Positions 53,383 to 61,231 of a stretch of DNA of 64,000 nt are shown here, piece by piece (the first letter of the stretch is position 1; every line of letters starts with the position of its first letter). The DNA is taken from assembly GCF_003054055.1 (NCBI RefSeq), contig NZ_QBKI01000001.1, positions 310,001 through 374,000 of the forward strand. The letters are read 5' to 3'. The notes below the pieces were generated by a model, which was not told where the DNA came from, did no database searches, and saw nothing but the letters and a program-made list of their open reading frames with translations. Source of the stretch: Pontibacter mucosus. GTDB lineage: Bacteria; Bacteroidota; Bacteroidia; Cytophagales; Hymenobacteraceae. A program made the translations under genes and the position numbers.

Positions 53383-54146
53383 TACTGCTGTAGCTGGTAG
53401 TTGTATACTTCGATGGCCTGCGTCAGCTTGTCTTTCTGGAACAGGTTCACCACCAGCTGCACCCCCAGCACACCCGCGCCGGCGTACACCAGCGGGCTTA
53501 CCTTCAGGTCGGTGTTGCCGTAGGCGTCCTGCTGCGAGTTGTTTATCGTTTTCACGGCGCCCACGGCCAGCAAGCCTGCCCCAAGTATAGACACGCCTGT
53601 GTTAACTACCTTATCACGCTTGTGGCGCTGCAGCAGCACCATGCTCGAGGCGTTGTCTGCCAGGGCCGCCTCCAGGTTGTCGTAGTTGAGGTGGTAGAGC
53701 GGGCCGTTATCCTTGGAGAAGAAGTAGATGCGCTTGCGGCTGGTGCGGGGCATGCCGTATCCGTAGCCATACCCGTAGCCGAACGGGGAGTAGCCGTAGC
53801 CGCCGTCGTAGTAGGTGCGGGTGGTAAAGTACCGGTCGATGCGCGGGCCGTCGGTGAGGCGCTTGGCAAAGGAGTTAAAGCTGTTGCCTGCCTCCACGCG
53901 GGCATAGAAGCCATCCTCGTTCTGAAACACGTTCACCATGCTGGGGTTAAACTTCAGCGAGTCGTCGAGCAGGAAGTGGCTTGACTTGAACAGGGGCGAT
54001 TTATACTGCAGCTTGTTGGCGTGGAAGATGCGCCCGTCCTGCAGCTGCACGTAGTAGCGGCCCTGTCCGTACTCTGTCTGGCCGTAGGCAGTGTAGCCCA
54101 GCAGCAGGCAAAGTATAAGCGATAAAAGGTTTTGCTTCTTTATCAT
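53382..54146 (-). CDS. Hypothetical exported Gly/Tyr-rich protein
   Basis: 254 residues with a signal peptide ending at YGQ (residue 22). A central low-complexity stretch of Tyr/Gly (residues about 115-130: GGYGYSPFGYGYGYGYG) and a C-terminal pair of hydrophobic segments (GVSILGAGLLAVGAV and LVYAGAGVLGVQLVVNLF) that may insert in a membrane. No family recognised. Stop falls next to the shared terminator. Confidence 0.68.
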   Translation of the reverse strand: MIKKQNLLSLILCLLLGYTAYGQTEYGQGRYYVQLQDGRIFHANKLQYKSPLFKSSHFLLDDSLKFNPSMVNVFQNEDGFYARVEAGNSFNSFAKRLTDGPRIDRYFTTRTYYDGGYGYSPFGYGYGYGYGMPRTSRKRIYFFSKDNGPLYHLNYDNLEAALADNASSMVLLQRHKRDKVVNTGVSILGAGLLAVGAVKTINNSQQDAYGNTDLKVSPLVYAGAGVLGVQLVVNLFQKDKLTQAIEVYNYQLQQ

Positions 54147-54166
54147 AGGTGAAAGTATAACTCAGG

Positions 54167-54472
54167 TTAAAACAGGAAAAAGAGCATGACCAGCATGCCC
54201 AGCAGCGCCAGGTAAACCCAGCGCATCAGGTGCTGCCGGTGCTTGTTCGGCACCGTGTTGCTTACCACCATTACGGCTCCCAGCAAGCAAAGCAGGTACA
54301 GGAGTATAAACGTAACCGCCTTTACCCAGTTAGGCACAATCGTGTTTTCAGGCTGCAACTGGTTGCTCATGCCTAGCCCCGACAAAAGCCACTGCAGGCC
54401 CAGAAACACCACTACCTCAAAGATAATAAAGTATAACAGCCAGTTTAGCCAGGCGTGTTTGCCGCTGCTCAT
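54167..54472 (-). CDS. Hypothetical membrane protein
   Basis: 101 residues with three membrane helices (about 8-30, 47-70 and 82-100). No family recognised. It lies 20 bases upstream of the exported protein at 53382 on the same strand, so the two may be co-transcribed. Confidence 0.65.
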   Translation of the reverse strand: MSSGKHAWLNWLLYFIIFEVVVFLGLQWLLSGLGMSNQLQPENTIVPNWVKAVTFILLYLLCLLGAVMVVSNTVPNKHRQHLMRWVYLALLGMLVMLFFLF

Positions 54473-54993
54473 GCGTTTTCCATGCTATAAGTATAATATT
54501 CCCTTCCCGGGAAAAGCAAAAAGTGTCATGAGCGGCACCTCTGCTATACAAACGAAAACAGGCAGCAACCTGGTATAAGGGCTTCCCTCGCTTTGGCTGC
54601 CTCAGGCCTGCTGCTCCCGGTTCTCAAGTCGCTCATCACCAGGCTAAACCTACGCATTTTTCCGGTTCATCAAAAGCACCTGTGCCCTGCCAGCCCCGCC
54701 TCCAGACATGGCCAAACTGTATGCTCATCCCGGAAAAATAATAAAAATAAAAAAGTATATAAGTATAGCGCTATGGTTTTCCTTTGGCCTGTTTTTTGTA
54801 CCGTATCCAGGGAACAACGTCTATAACTATACTTGCCAAACTAACTATTTAACTGGTTGAATGCTAGCGGCGGTGGTGTAAATAGTTGTTTATCAGATGT
54901 GTATTAAAAGTAGGAATTGCTTGCACTGCAGCAGGATTTTGAAACAAAACCAAGTGCATGTAACGTTTAAACCAGCAAGGAGATTGTAGGGAT
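54473..54993. other. Gene-free spacer
   Basis: 521 bases with no credible gene. The first part has unremarkable composition; from 54730 it turns AT-rich with words like AAAAAGTATATAAGTATAGCG, and then precedes the small gene at 54994. One open frame (54593-54826) has poor codon use and is not called. No RNA gene recognised. Confidence 0.5.
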
Positions 54994-55221
54994 ATGAGAT
55001 TAATTCGAAATGTAACATTAGATAAGTATAAGTTCTTTACTGGTGAAGACACCAGAAAGATATTTAGCGTAGCTTACGAAGACCTGACTACAGTAATCTA
55101 TTACCAGGATGCGAACAATAATTTTAAGCTGGTAGTGGCGAAGGGCGACGACCCTCCGATACTTGTTGAGAAGGGGATTACGAGGGCTGAGGCCTTCCGA
55201 TTAATGAACACCCGTCCTTAA
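54994..55221 (+). CDS. Small hypothetical protein
   Basis: 75 residues, soluble, with a beta-rich look (KIFSVAYEDLTTVIYYQDANNNFKLVVAKGDDPP). No family recognised. The terminator stem begins inside its last codons, which supports the reading frame. Confidence 0.62.
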   Translation: MRLIRNVTLDKYKFFTGEDTRKIFSVAYEDLTTVIYYQDANNNFKLVVAKGDDPPILVEKGITRAEAFRLMNTRP

Positions 55222-55238
55222 CCCGGACGGGTTTTTTT
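55210..55238 (+). terminator. Terminator overlapping the stop of the 75-residue gene
   Basis: Stem ACCCGTCC/GGACGGGT (55210-55217 with 55225-55232) followed by T-run; the stop codon lies in the loop. Confidence 0.88.
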
Positions 55239-55253
55239 ATATTTTTCCACCCG

Positions 55254-55433
55254 ATGCACCTGAAAAACAAATACTATAAAATCGCCTTCTGGGGCTTTGT
55301 GCTGAGCCTGCTGCTGCAGCTGGTTTTGTCCATCGCCTTCGATCCTTACCTGGCCGCCGTGGTGTCGCCTTTCTACCCGGTGTGGTTTATACTTTTTGTG
55401 GTAGGCTGGCGCCAGGAGCACCCGCGCCGGTAA
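55254..55433 (+). CDS. Small two-helix membrane protein
   Basis: A 59-residue gene: MHLKNKYYKIAFWGFVLSLL..., a first hydrophobic helix (residues 10-29), a polar turn (FDPYLAAVVSP) and a second helix (40-51, FYPVWFILFVVGW), ending in a basic tail RQEHPRR. It begins 15 bases after the terminator, next to a TATATTTT box. No family recognised. The helix pair and codon use make it convincing. Confidence 0.6.
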   Translation: MHLKNKYYKIAFWGFVLSLLLQLVLSIAFDPYLAAVVSPFYPVWFILFVVGWRQEHPRR

Positions 55434-55574
55434 GTCTGTCCATAGTTGCACTGTACCGGGCGGCAACAGTGGTAAATTAAAGAAGTTGCTAGTGGTAAAG
55501 TATACTTGCTGCCATGCCGGGCACCTTTTGCGGCTTTTTATACTTATTAAGGAAGTATAGCCAAAGAGGAAAGC

Positions 55575-55841
55575 ATGGACAAGACGCAACAGAAGATAAT
55601 GGCCGATGAGAACTATGTGCAGCACATGTTTCTGCGCGTGGTAAACGATGATATGGAATGTGTGCTGAACATCGCCGGCCACCCCTACCGCCTCCGGGAG
55701 CTTATCTTTATGATGATAGAGAACGGCTGCAGTGTGGAGAAAACCGACTCCGATGGGTTCAATACGTTTGACTATGACCAGGAGACAGTGGAGGTGCACG
55801 ATTTTCTAACCTCCATTATCAAAGCCAAATTCAGGCAGTAG
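55575..55841 (+). CDS. Small conserved hypothetical protein
   Basis: 88 residues, soluble, acidic (DDMECVLNIAGHPYRLRELIFMMIENGCSVEKTDSDG). No family recognised, but the reading frame has normal codon bias and a terminator follows. Start ATG at 55575. Confidence 0.62.
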   Translation: MDKTQQKIMADENYVQHMFLRVVNDDMECVLNIAGHPYRLRELIFMMIENGCSVEKTDSDGFNTFDYDQETVEVHDFLTSIIKAKFRQ

Positions 55842-55861
55842 CGCTGGGGCAGGCATAACAT

Positions 55862-55890
55862 TAAAGGCTACCGCTAATGGGTAGCCTTTA
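55862..55890. terminator. Bidirectional terminator
   Basis: Perfect 11-bp stem TAAAGGCTACC/GGTAGCCTTTA (55862-55872 with 55880-55890) between convergent genes. Confidence 0.85.
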
Positions 55891-55893
55891 TAC

Positions 55894-56295
55894 TTACAGT
55901 TGTTTAATTTTTATCTCGCGGGGCTTGTTGATGTCCTCAAAGTATGGCAGCCTTACCTGCAGCTGGCCATCTTCGTGCACGGCCTCTATGCGGCCCAGGT
56001 CAACCTGCGGCGGCAGGATGAATGTTCTGTTAAACAAGGGGGCCGCCATTTCCGGGTTCTCCGGGTTGTGAAGAACTGAGAACACGGTAAGCTGGTTTTG
56101 GTGCAGCACCACTTTAAAAGACTCCGGGCTCACACCCGCTGCCCATACGTTAATAACTGCGCCTCTTTTATACTTTTTAATATCCACATACGTCTCGCTT
56201 ACGCCACCGCCAATGGTGTTCAGCAGGTTTATCTGGTGCGCGATGTTGCGTAAAAACTCTTTATCCTTTATCAATTTCATCTCTTTCTCCATCAT
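55894..56295 (-). CDS. Hsp20/alpha-crystallin family protein
   Basis: 133 residues from ATG 56295 (a GTG at 56304 is possible). The alpha-crystallin domain shows VINVWAAGVSPESFKVVLHQNQLTVFS, then FNRTFILPPQVDLGRIEAVHEDGQLQVRLPYFED and the C-terminal IKI tail motif (IKIKQL). A small ATP-independent chaperone that holds unfolding proteins during stress. It is divergent from classic Hsp20 (the usual A-x-x-x-n-G-v-L is EDGQLQVRLP). Confidence 0.82.
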   Translation of the reverse strand: MMEKEMKLIKDKEFLRNIAHQINLLNTIGGGVSETYVDIKKYKRGAVINVWAAGVSPESFKVVLHQNQLTVFSVLHNPENPEMAAPLFNRTFILPPQVDLGRIEAVHEDGQLQVRLPYFEDINKPREIKIKQL

Positions 56296-56779
56296 AGTTT
56301 TCACTTTGTGTTTTGCAAACCTGATGCCAATTGCTTTTCAGGTCATTTGTGCAATTAAATCTGCGGTTTTGGTGTCAAAATGGCTATAATCAGATGCTTA
56401 GCTGCTTTTTCGGGTGCCATGCTGTCACCTCCAGGAGGTGCTTTTCATGTTCTGTTCATGGGCCTGCACACGGTCAAAAGGAGGGGTTTGGGATTGTTTC
56501 CCCTTTTGGGAAGGAAACTCTTTGTTTAACCTCTGTTTTCCGCAAATGGGAATTTGGCGACCTGTTTTGCATTAAACCATAAAAAATATACATCTAGTTT
56601 ATAACATACGCGCAATTTGCCATTTATCCGTAACGTGTTGTATAGCAGCATACTTATCTGATAAGGTATAAGGGGGGTACGGCTTTTGTTATATTGTATT
56701 ATTGAGGATAGGTATAAGCATTCTGGTGCTGGCATAATTGTTTCATTAAAGATTGGCAGACGAAGCAAAGTATAGTACC
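56296..56779. other. Divergent promoter region, gene-free
   Basis: 484 bases between hsp20 (minus) and the T9SS gene (plus). An imperfect CAAAAGG/CCTTTTG hairpin lies at about 56474-56507. An AT-rich stretch follows from 56560. No exact -7 box seen. The open frame 56331-56582 is not convincing. Confidence 0.5.
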
Positions 56780-58420
56780 ATGAAATCACTTTACACCCTT
56801 ATCATCGCCATCCTGCTGCTGTCCTCTTCTGCTCAGGCGCAGCACGTACTGCTTTCAGAGAATTTTAGCAACCCTTCTCAGGTCAATGTAGTGCCGGCCA
56901 CTGCCGGAGCCTGGATTACAAAAGACGGAGCGCTTTACACGAGGCAGCACAGCGGAAACGAGACACCGGCCCTGATACGCGCTAACGTGGCAAGCCCTGT
57001 AAGTGCACTGGATGCCGACCTGCGCGTGCGCTGGACCGGCTACCGCGAGGCAAACGGCGGCATGGTGCAGCAATTCGACAGCGAAGTGTTCCTTTGCTAT
57101 AAGATTGGGAGCAATGGCGTGGTGCGCAAGGTAAAGATAGACGCAGCCAACACGCTTAATACGGCCGTTAACAACGAGGTAACCATCCCATTGTCTGATA
57201 ACTACCAAAATGTGCACCTCTACTTCGAAACGACTACCGCTAAGGGGTACTCTTACCGCATAGATAACCTGGAGATTCTGGCATTCCCCAACATGTTTAA
57301 GTGGAGCACGCGAACCTTAGGCGAAAACCCATTTGTAACCTCTGCCCCTAAAGCGGCTACGGCTTATCTTCTAAACGAGGCCACTATGTCGTGGACGATG
57401 GCCAGGGAAAGCAGCGTAACGCATGAGACAGTTGCCGTGAGCAACACCCAGCACCCAAGAACAAGCCCATCGTTTTCCATCGTGCAGGCTGGCGCCTCTA
57501 AAACAGAGGGAACGCACATCAAGATACAGTTTAGCGCCATGATGGCCGATGTTTCTTTCAACATCTTGGACATAGACAGGACCCTGGCCACAAACCAGTT
57601 CAAAGACAGCGTGGTGGTTACCGGCCTGAACAATGCGGGCAAGGTAGTACTGGCCACGAACAGCTTCGTGCGTAACTCCGCCAACACCGCTTTCAACCCA
57701 AAGGCCAGCTCTTTTGTGGGCCTCAACGATGTAGACAACAGCACCGAGCAGGGAGATGTGACGGTGGTATTCACGGAGGAGATAAAGGAGATTAACATCA
57801 GCTACTACAACCAGGGCCGTGATAAGGGCCGGCAAGCCATCTCCATAGGCAACTTTAACGGCTACCAAACGGCAAGCCCCCTGCCAGTGGAGTTAGCCTG
57901 GTTTAAAGGTGCAGCGCAAGGAAATGCCACACACCTAACCTGGTCAACGGCATCGGAAGTGAACAACGAGAAGTTTGTGGTAGAGCGCAGCCAGGACGGC
58001 AGAAACTTCAGCAACATCGGAGAGGTAGCGGGCAGGGGCAACAGCAGCGCAACAGTGGCCTACGCCTTTACGGATACAAACCCTGCTTCGGGCACCAACT
58101 ACTACCGCCTGCGCCAGGTCGACTTTGACGGGGCCGAGGAGTTTTCCAAGATAGTAGCCGTGCAGATCAAGGGCAAGTATGGCCTTAACGGTGGCATCGC
58201 GAAAGTATACCCGACGCTGGCAGCCAGCGAGGTAAGCGTAAGCCTTGGCTTAGGCAACGCCCAGGTGGCCGTGCTTGATGCCGCAGGCCGTCAGTTGTCG
58301 CAGCACAGCGTGGCCGGCCAAAGCCTGGTATTGCCCGTTGCCCACCTGCAGCCAGGTTTATACTTTGTGAAAGTATACAACGGGCAGCAGCAGGAGACGC
58401 ACCGCTTCGTGAAACAATAG
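56780..58420 (+). CDS. Secreted T9SS cargo protein
   Basis: 546 residues from ATG 56780. Signal peptide ending at AQAQ (residue 22). A lectin/jelly-roll-like region follows (ENFSNPSQ, ADLRVRWTGYREANGG), then a second beta domain (about 190-370). A fibronectin-like module comes next, with PLPVELAWFKGAAQGNATHLTWSTASEVNNEKFVVERSQDGRNF, and a T9SS type A sorting domain (KVYPTLAASEVSVSLG ... LQPGLYFVKVYNGQQQETHRFVKQ). The C-terminal two modules closely match those of the giant protein at 16812. Function otherwise unknown. Confidence 0.87.
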   Translation: MKSLYTLIIAILLLSSSAQAQHVLLSENFSNPSQVNVVPATAGAWITKDGALYTRQHSGNETPALIRANVASPVSALDADLRVRWTGYREANGGMVQQFDSEVFLCYKIGSNGVVRKVKIDAANTLNTAVNNEVTIPLSDNYQNVHLYFETTTAKGYSYRIDNLEILAFPNMFKWSTRTLGENPFVTSAPKAATAYLLNEATMSWTMARESSVTHETVAVSNTQHPRTSPSFSIVQAGASKTEGTHIKIQFSAMMADVSFNILDIDRTLATNQFKDSVVVTGLNNAGKVVLATNSFVRNSANTAFNPKASSFVGLNDVDNSTEQGDVTVVFTEEIKEINISYYNQGRDKGRQAISIGNFNGYQTASPLPVELAWFKGAAQGNATHLTWSTASEVNNEKFVVERSQDGRNFSNIGEVAGRGNSSATVAYAFTDTNPASGTNYYRLRQVDFDGAEEFSKIVAVQIKGKYGLNGGIAKVYPTLAASEVSVSLGLGNAQVAVLDAAGRQLSQHSVAGQSLVLPVAHLQPGLYFVKVYNGQQQETHRFVKQ

Positions 58421-58733
58421 TCGTCCTGCCACACCTTTTTACTTTGTTTGTCTGCAGCCCCCTCGCCTGTTTTAGGTGTGGGGGTTTTTTATTTGAAAAT
58501 TTATAGGTTAAATAGTGCTATTTTTGATAACTATCTTGGGGACGCCTCGTATTTTTCATCATTGGTTGCAATTCTGAGGCGGGAAGCCCAATGTTACTAC
58601 CTGGTCGCCTTACAAGGGCCTTAAAAACTGCCTCTTCTACTTCAGCTATATCGTATAGGTGGCAGACTGTTAACCCTCTGGTACCACAATTCCCTTTTTT
58701 TCTTTCAGTGCTGTAGTTTATACTTTGCGTTTT
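58421..58733. other. Spacer with terminator before the paralogue trio
   Basis: 313 bases. A terminator-like hairpin CCCCCtCGCCT/AGGTGtGGGGG (58458-58484) is followed by six T. The rest is AT-rich without a gene; near its end TTTATACTTTGCG, a variant of the TATACTT word resembling a -7 box, stands just before the gene at 58734. Confidence 0.6.
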
Positions 58734-59141
58734 ATGTTTAACCTATACTTTAGGAATACCCATGTTAGTCTCTACTATGATAAGGAGCTGCGCCTGGGGA
58801 AAGCCGTTTGGAGAGGCCATGTGCAGGGAGCTGAGTTTCGGGAGGCGACGTTGCTGTGCCTGGATTTGGTTGACCGGCATGAGCTGCGGGGATGGCTTGG
58901 GGACAACCGCAAGATGAACTCCATTGATCCGGCAGACTTGCAATGGTCCCTGGAGGTGTTTGTTCCTCAGGCAGTGGCCAGCCCTTTGCTCCGCATAGCC
59001 AACCTGCCCTCCGAGTCTGAAAAGAACCGCGAGGCGGTAGCCATGATGCTGAAGAAGAAGGACCAGCTGGATGCGCAGCAGCTGCTTGTCCGGGATTTTG
59101 GCAGTGAGGAAGAGGCTATGGCCTGGCTGATGGAACTATAG
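58734..59141 (+). CDS. STAS/SEC14-like small protein, paralogue 1 of 3
   Basis: 135 residues from ATG 58734. Alternating strand-helix pattern YFRNTHVSLYYDKELRLGKAVWRGHVQGAEFREATLLCLDLV, WLGDNRKMNSIDPADLQWS and a C-terminal FGSEEEAMAWLMEL. It resembles SpoIIAA-like/DUF3478 STAS folds, which lack a conserved phospho-Ser here; the assignment is tentative. First of three tandem paralogues. Confidence 0.75.
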   Translation: MFNLYFRNTHVSLYYDKELRLGKAVWRGHVQGAEFREATLLCLDLVDRHELRGWLGDNRKMNSIDPADLQWSLEVFVPQAVASPLLRIANLPSESEKNREAVAMMLKKKDQLDAQQLLVRDFGSEEEAMAWLMEL

Positions 59142-59226
59142 CGCCTCCCTACCCAGGTTTATTGCGTGGTTTTGTTTCGGTTCGTGGCTTTCCTTTACTA
59201 CCTTTACAACCGAAATAATTAGTAGT

Positions 59227-59649
59227 ATGCCTATTACATACTTCCAGAACCACGTCGTCACCATTACCTACGACGAAAACCTGCAGCTGGGAGCAGCAGT
59301 CTGGAATGGTTTTTTGAGTAGTACAGAGTTCAGGGAGGCCTCTGAAACCTGCCTTCGTCTGATAGAAGAGCACCGGCCCCTGCGCTGGCTGGGCGATAAC
59401 CGCAAGCTGCGGGCTATCCGGCAGGCCGACCAAAACTGGTTTGCAGAGCAAATCACCCCACGCCTTGCAGCCAGCTCCCTTCGTCGTAATGCCATCCTTA
59501 TCTCCGAAGACTTCTTTAACAGAATGGCGGTGGATCAGATCGTAAAACGCGCCACCAGCCTGGGCAACATGGAGGTGATGGAGTTTGATAAGCGGGAGGA
59601 GGCCATGGTCTGGCTTCTCGAGCCGATTCACTCTCTGGAACAAGGTTAG
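59227..59649 (+). CDS. STAS/SEC14-like small protein, paralogue 2 of 3
   Basis: 140 residues. Same layout as its neighbours (TYDENLQLGAAVWNGFLSSTEFREASETCLRLIEEHRPLRWLGDNRKLRAI, EEAMVWLLEP). It is the most divergent of the three: its middle part (NWFAEQITPRLAASSLRRNAILISEDFFNRMAVDQIVKRA) differs strongly. Separate spacer of 85 bases on the left and 106 on the right, so it may have its own promoter. Confidence 0.75.
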   Translation: MPITYFQNHVVTITYDENLQLGAAVWNGFLSSTEFREASETCLRLIEEHRPLRWLGDNRKLRAIRQADQNWFAEQITPRLAASSLRRNAILISEDFFNRMAVDQIVKRATSLGNMEVMEFDKREEAMVWLLEPIHSLEQG

Positions 59650-59755
59650 CCCCTGCCCTATACTTAAGCACAATCATACTGATGGTTTCGTTTGGCCCCT
59701 CTGTTGACGAGGAGGTCGTTGGATTATACTTTTGAAGGCTCTGTAGGAGAAGAAA

Positions 59756-60166
59756 ATGCAGTTATACTTTAAAAATAACTTCCTCTCGCTGTCTTACGAC
59801 AGGCAGCTGCGGCTCGGAGTGGCGCAGTGGAGGGGGCGGTTGCAGGGAGCAGAGTTAAGGGAAGCCTACTTACTTTGCCTGGAGATGATACACCGGTTCT
59901 CGCTGGCCCGCTGGCTGGCCGACGACCGCGAGATGGGATCTATATGCCCGGAAGACCTGGAGTGGAGCCTGCAAGTATACATCCCGCGTATGGCCAACAG
60001 CCCTTTGCTGCGCATGGCGCGCCTGCCCTCCAAATCCGAGGAAAACCTGGAGGCTATCGGCGTCATGATAGACAAAGGCCATACTTATGACCTGAAGATG
60101 GTGTTCCGCGATTTTACCAGCGAGGAAGAGGCCATGGCCTGGCTAATGGAGCCGTTGTCAAATTAA
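59756..60166 (+). CDS. STAS/SEC14-like small protein, paralogue 3 of 3
   Basis: 136 residues. Very close to paralogue 1: YFKNNFLSLSYDRQLRLGVAQWRGRLQGAELREAYLLCLEMI, WLADDREMGSICPEDLEWSLQVYIPRMANSPLLRMARLPS, FTSEEEAMAWLMEP. A recent duplication of paralogue 1 is likely. Cytosolic, with no signal peptide. Confidence 0.75.
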   Translation: MQLYFKNNFLSLSYDRQLRLGVAQWRGRLQGAELREAYLLCLEMIHRFSLARWLADDREMGSICPEDLEWSLQVYIPRMANSPLLRMARLPSKSEENLEAIGVMIDKGHTYDLKMVFRDFTSEEEAMAWLMEPLSN

Positions 60167-60283
60167 ATAACTGCCCCTCGCTTTTTCTCTCCCTTTATCT
60201 GCTAAGCTAATACGGCTGTTCCCTTCTTTGGTCAGCCTCAGCTTTGCTGATGGCGTACTATTAACCAAACAAACCCATAAACT

Positions 60284-60925
60284 ATGAAAAAAACACTGTT
60301 ATACCTGACCTGTGTCTTAGCTGTGGTTTTCAGTGCCTGTGACAATATGAGCACGAAAACAGAAGCAACACATAACGAAGCCTCGGAAGCTACTGCTGAT
60401 ACGGCTGTTGCTTTTGAGAACGAAAATTCCCCTGACTCTGCTGCAGACGGGTCCATAGTTGACGTAGATGCCAGTGGAGATGCTGACTGGAACAACGTTG
60501 ACATGAACCTACCGAATGTGGATTGGCCTGAGTTTAAAGGCAGCGACGTGGAGGTGCGTGGTAACAACAGATACAGCGTGTATTCAGTTGGAGAGGATGT
60601 GCTGTTTGATACCGACAAAGCGGAGATTAGAAAAGGTGCAGAGGAAAATCTGAGAAAGATCAGTTCTTCTATTGCACAGCGCCATAAAGATGGCCAGGTA
60701 CGCGTCTATGGCTATACAGACGCTCAGGGCAGCGCCGGCTATAATAAAGACCTGGCCGAGAAACGCGCTGAGGCGGTGAAGAACTGGTTGCAGAAGAACG
60801 GAAACATCGCTGCTTCTCGTATTTCAGTTCACCCTGTTGGAGAAGCCAAGCCCACAGCTTCTAACGAGACCGCAAAAGGCCGCCAGCAAAACCGCCGTGT
60901 CGAGATCGTGGTACGGAACAGCTAA
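60284..60925 (+). CDS. OmpA-family lipoprotein
   Basis: 213 residues. Lipobox FSAC (C19), an acidic low-complexity linker (about 25-80, rich in Glu, Ala, Thr and Asp) and an OmpA C-terminal peptidoglycan-binding domain: DVLFDTDKAEIRKGAEENLRKISSSIA, VYGYTDAQGSAGYNKDLAEKRAEAVKNWL and NRRVEIVV. It tethers the outer membrane to the cell wall (Pal-like). Followed by the palindromic terminator. Confidence 0.9.
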   Translation: MKKTLLYLTCVLAVVFSACDNMSTKTEATHNEASEATADTAVAFENENSPDSAADGSIVDVDASGDADWNNVDMNLPNVDWPEFKGSDVEVRGNNRYSVYSVGEDVLFDTDKAEIRKGAEENLRKISSSIAQRHKDGQVRVYGYTDAQGSAGYNKDLAEKRAEAVKNWLQKNGNIAASRISVHPVGEAKPTASNETAKGRQQNRRVEIVVRNS

Positions 60926-60945
60926 GCAAGTATAAAGTATAGCGT

Positions 60946-60987
60946 AGCAAAAAGGCTCCTGAAGTATACTTCAGGAGCCTTTTTGCT
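60946..60987 (+). terminator. 42-base perfect palindrome terminator centred on AAGTATACTT
   Basis: A perfect inverted repeat with 21-base arms; the centre is CTGAAGTATACTTCAG and the outer stem is GGCTCCTG/CAGGAGCC flanked by A-run and T-run. It ends the OmpA gene (and works on both strands). Two AAGTATA words also precede it at 60929-60942. Confidence 0.88.
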
Positions 60988-61231
60988 TTGTGTTCTTGCT
61001 GATGTTAATCAAAGAGAGCGCTCTTTATACCTACCGTGTAGCTGGTGTTCCTTCTGCCGTTCTTGGTGATTAACAAAGCTTGTAAAATGTAGCTGCTTAT
61101 ACTTTCCTTGATGCAGAGGTAAGGCTCTTGAGGGTGTAGAGGAGCGCTGTCTCGTGGCTGTGTTAAGTTGTTGGTGAAATACCAACAACGGCAGGTAAAG
61201 ACCTCGCAAAGCCCAGTAGTCTGTGGGTTTA
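60988..61231. other. Spacer between the OmpA gene and the Abi gene
   Basis: About 240 bases without a gene. It holds a perfect 9-bp hairpin GTTGTTGGT-GAAAT-ACCAACAAC (61167-61189) just downstream of the minus-strand Abi gene, without a T-run; it could stabilise or end that transcript. One short minus-strand open frame (61009-61209) is not convincing. Confidence 0.5.

Noticed and set aside
54593..54826. 77-codon frame in the 54.5-55 kb spacer
   Set aside because: Random-looking composition that runs through AT-rich low-complexity sequence.
56331..56582. 83-codon frame upstream of the T9SS gene
   Set aside because: Unusual Phe/Cys content, no family, divergent promoter region; not supported.
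61009..61209. 66-codon minus-strand frame after the OmpA gene
   Set aside because: No family, contains a hairpin, weak composition.
61009..61230. tRNA-like gene near the Abi gene that would mark an integration site
   Set aside because: The hairpin at 61167-61189 has no cloverleaf partners and no CCA end or anticodon stem; no tRNA was recognised in the window.
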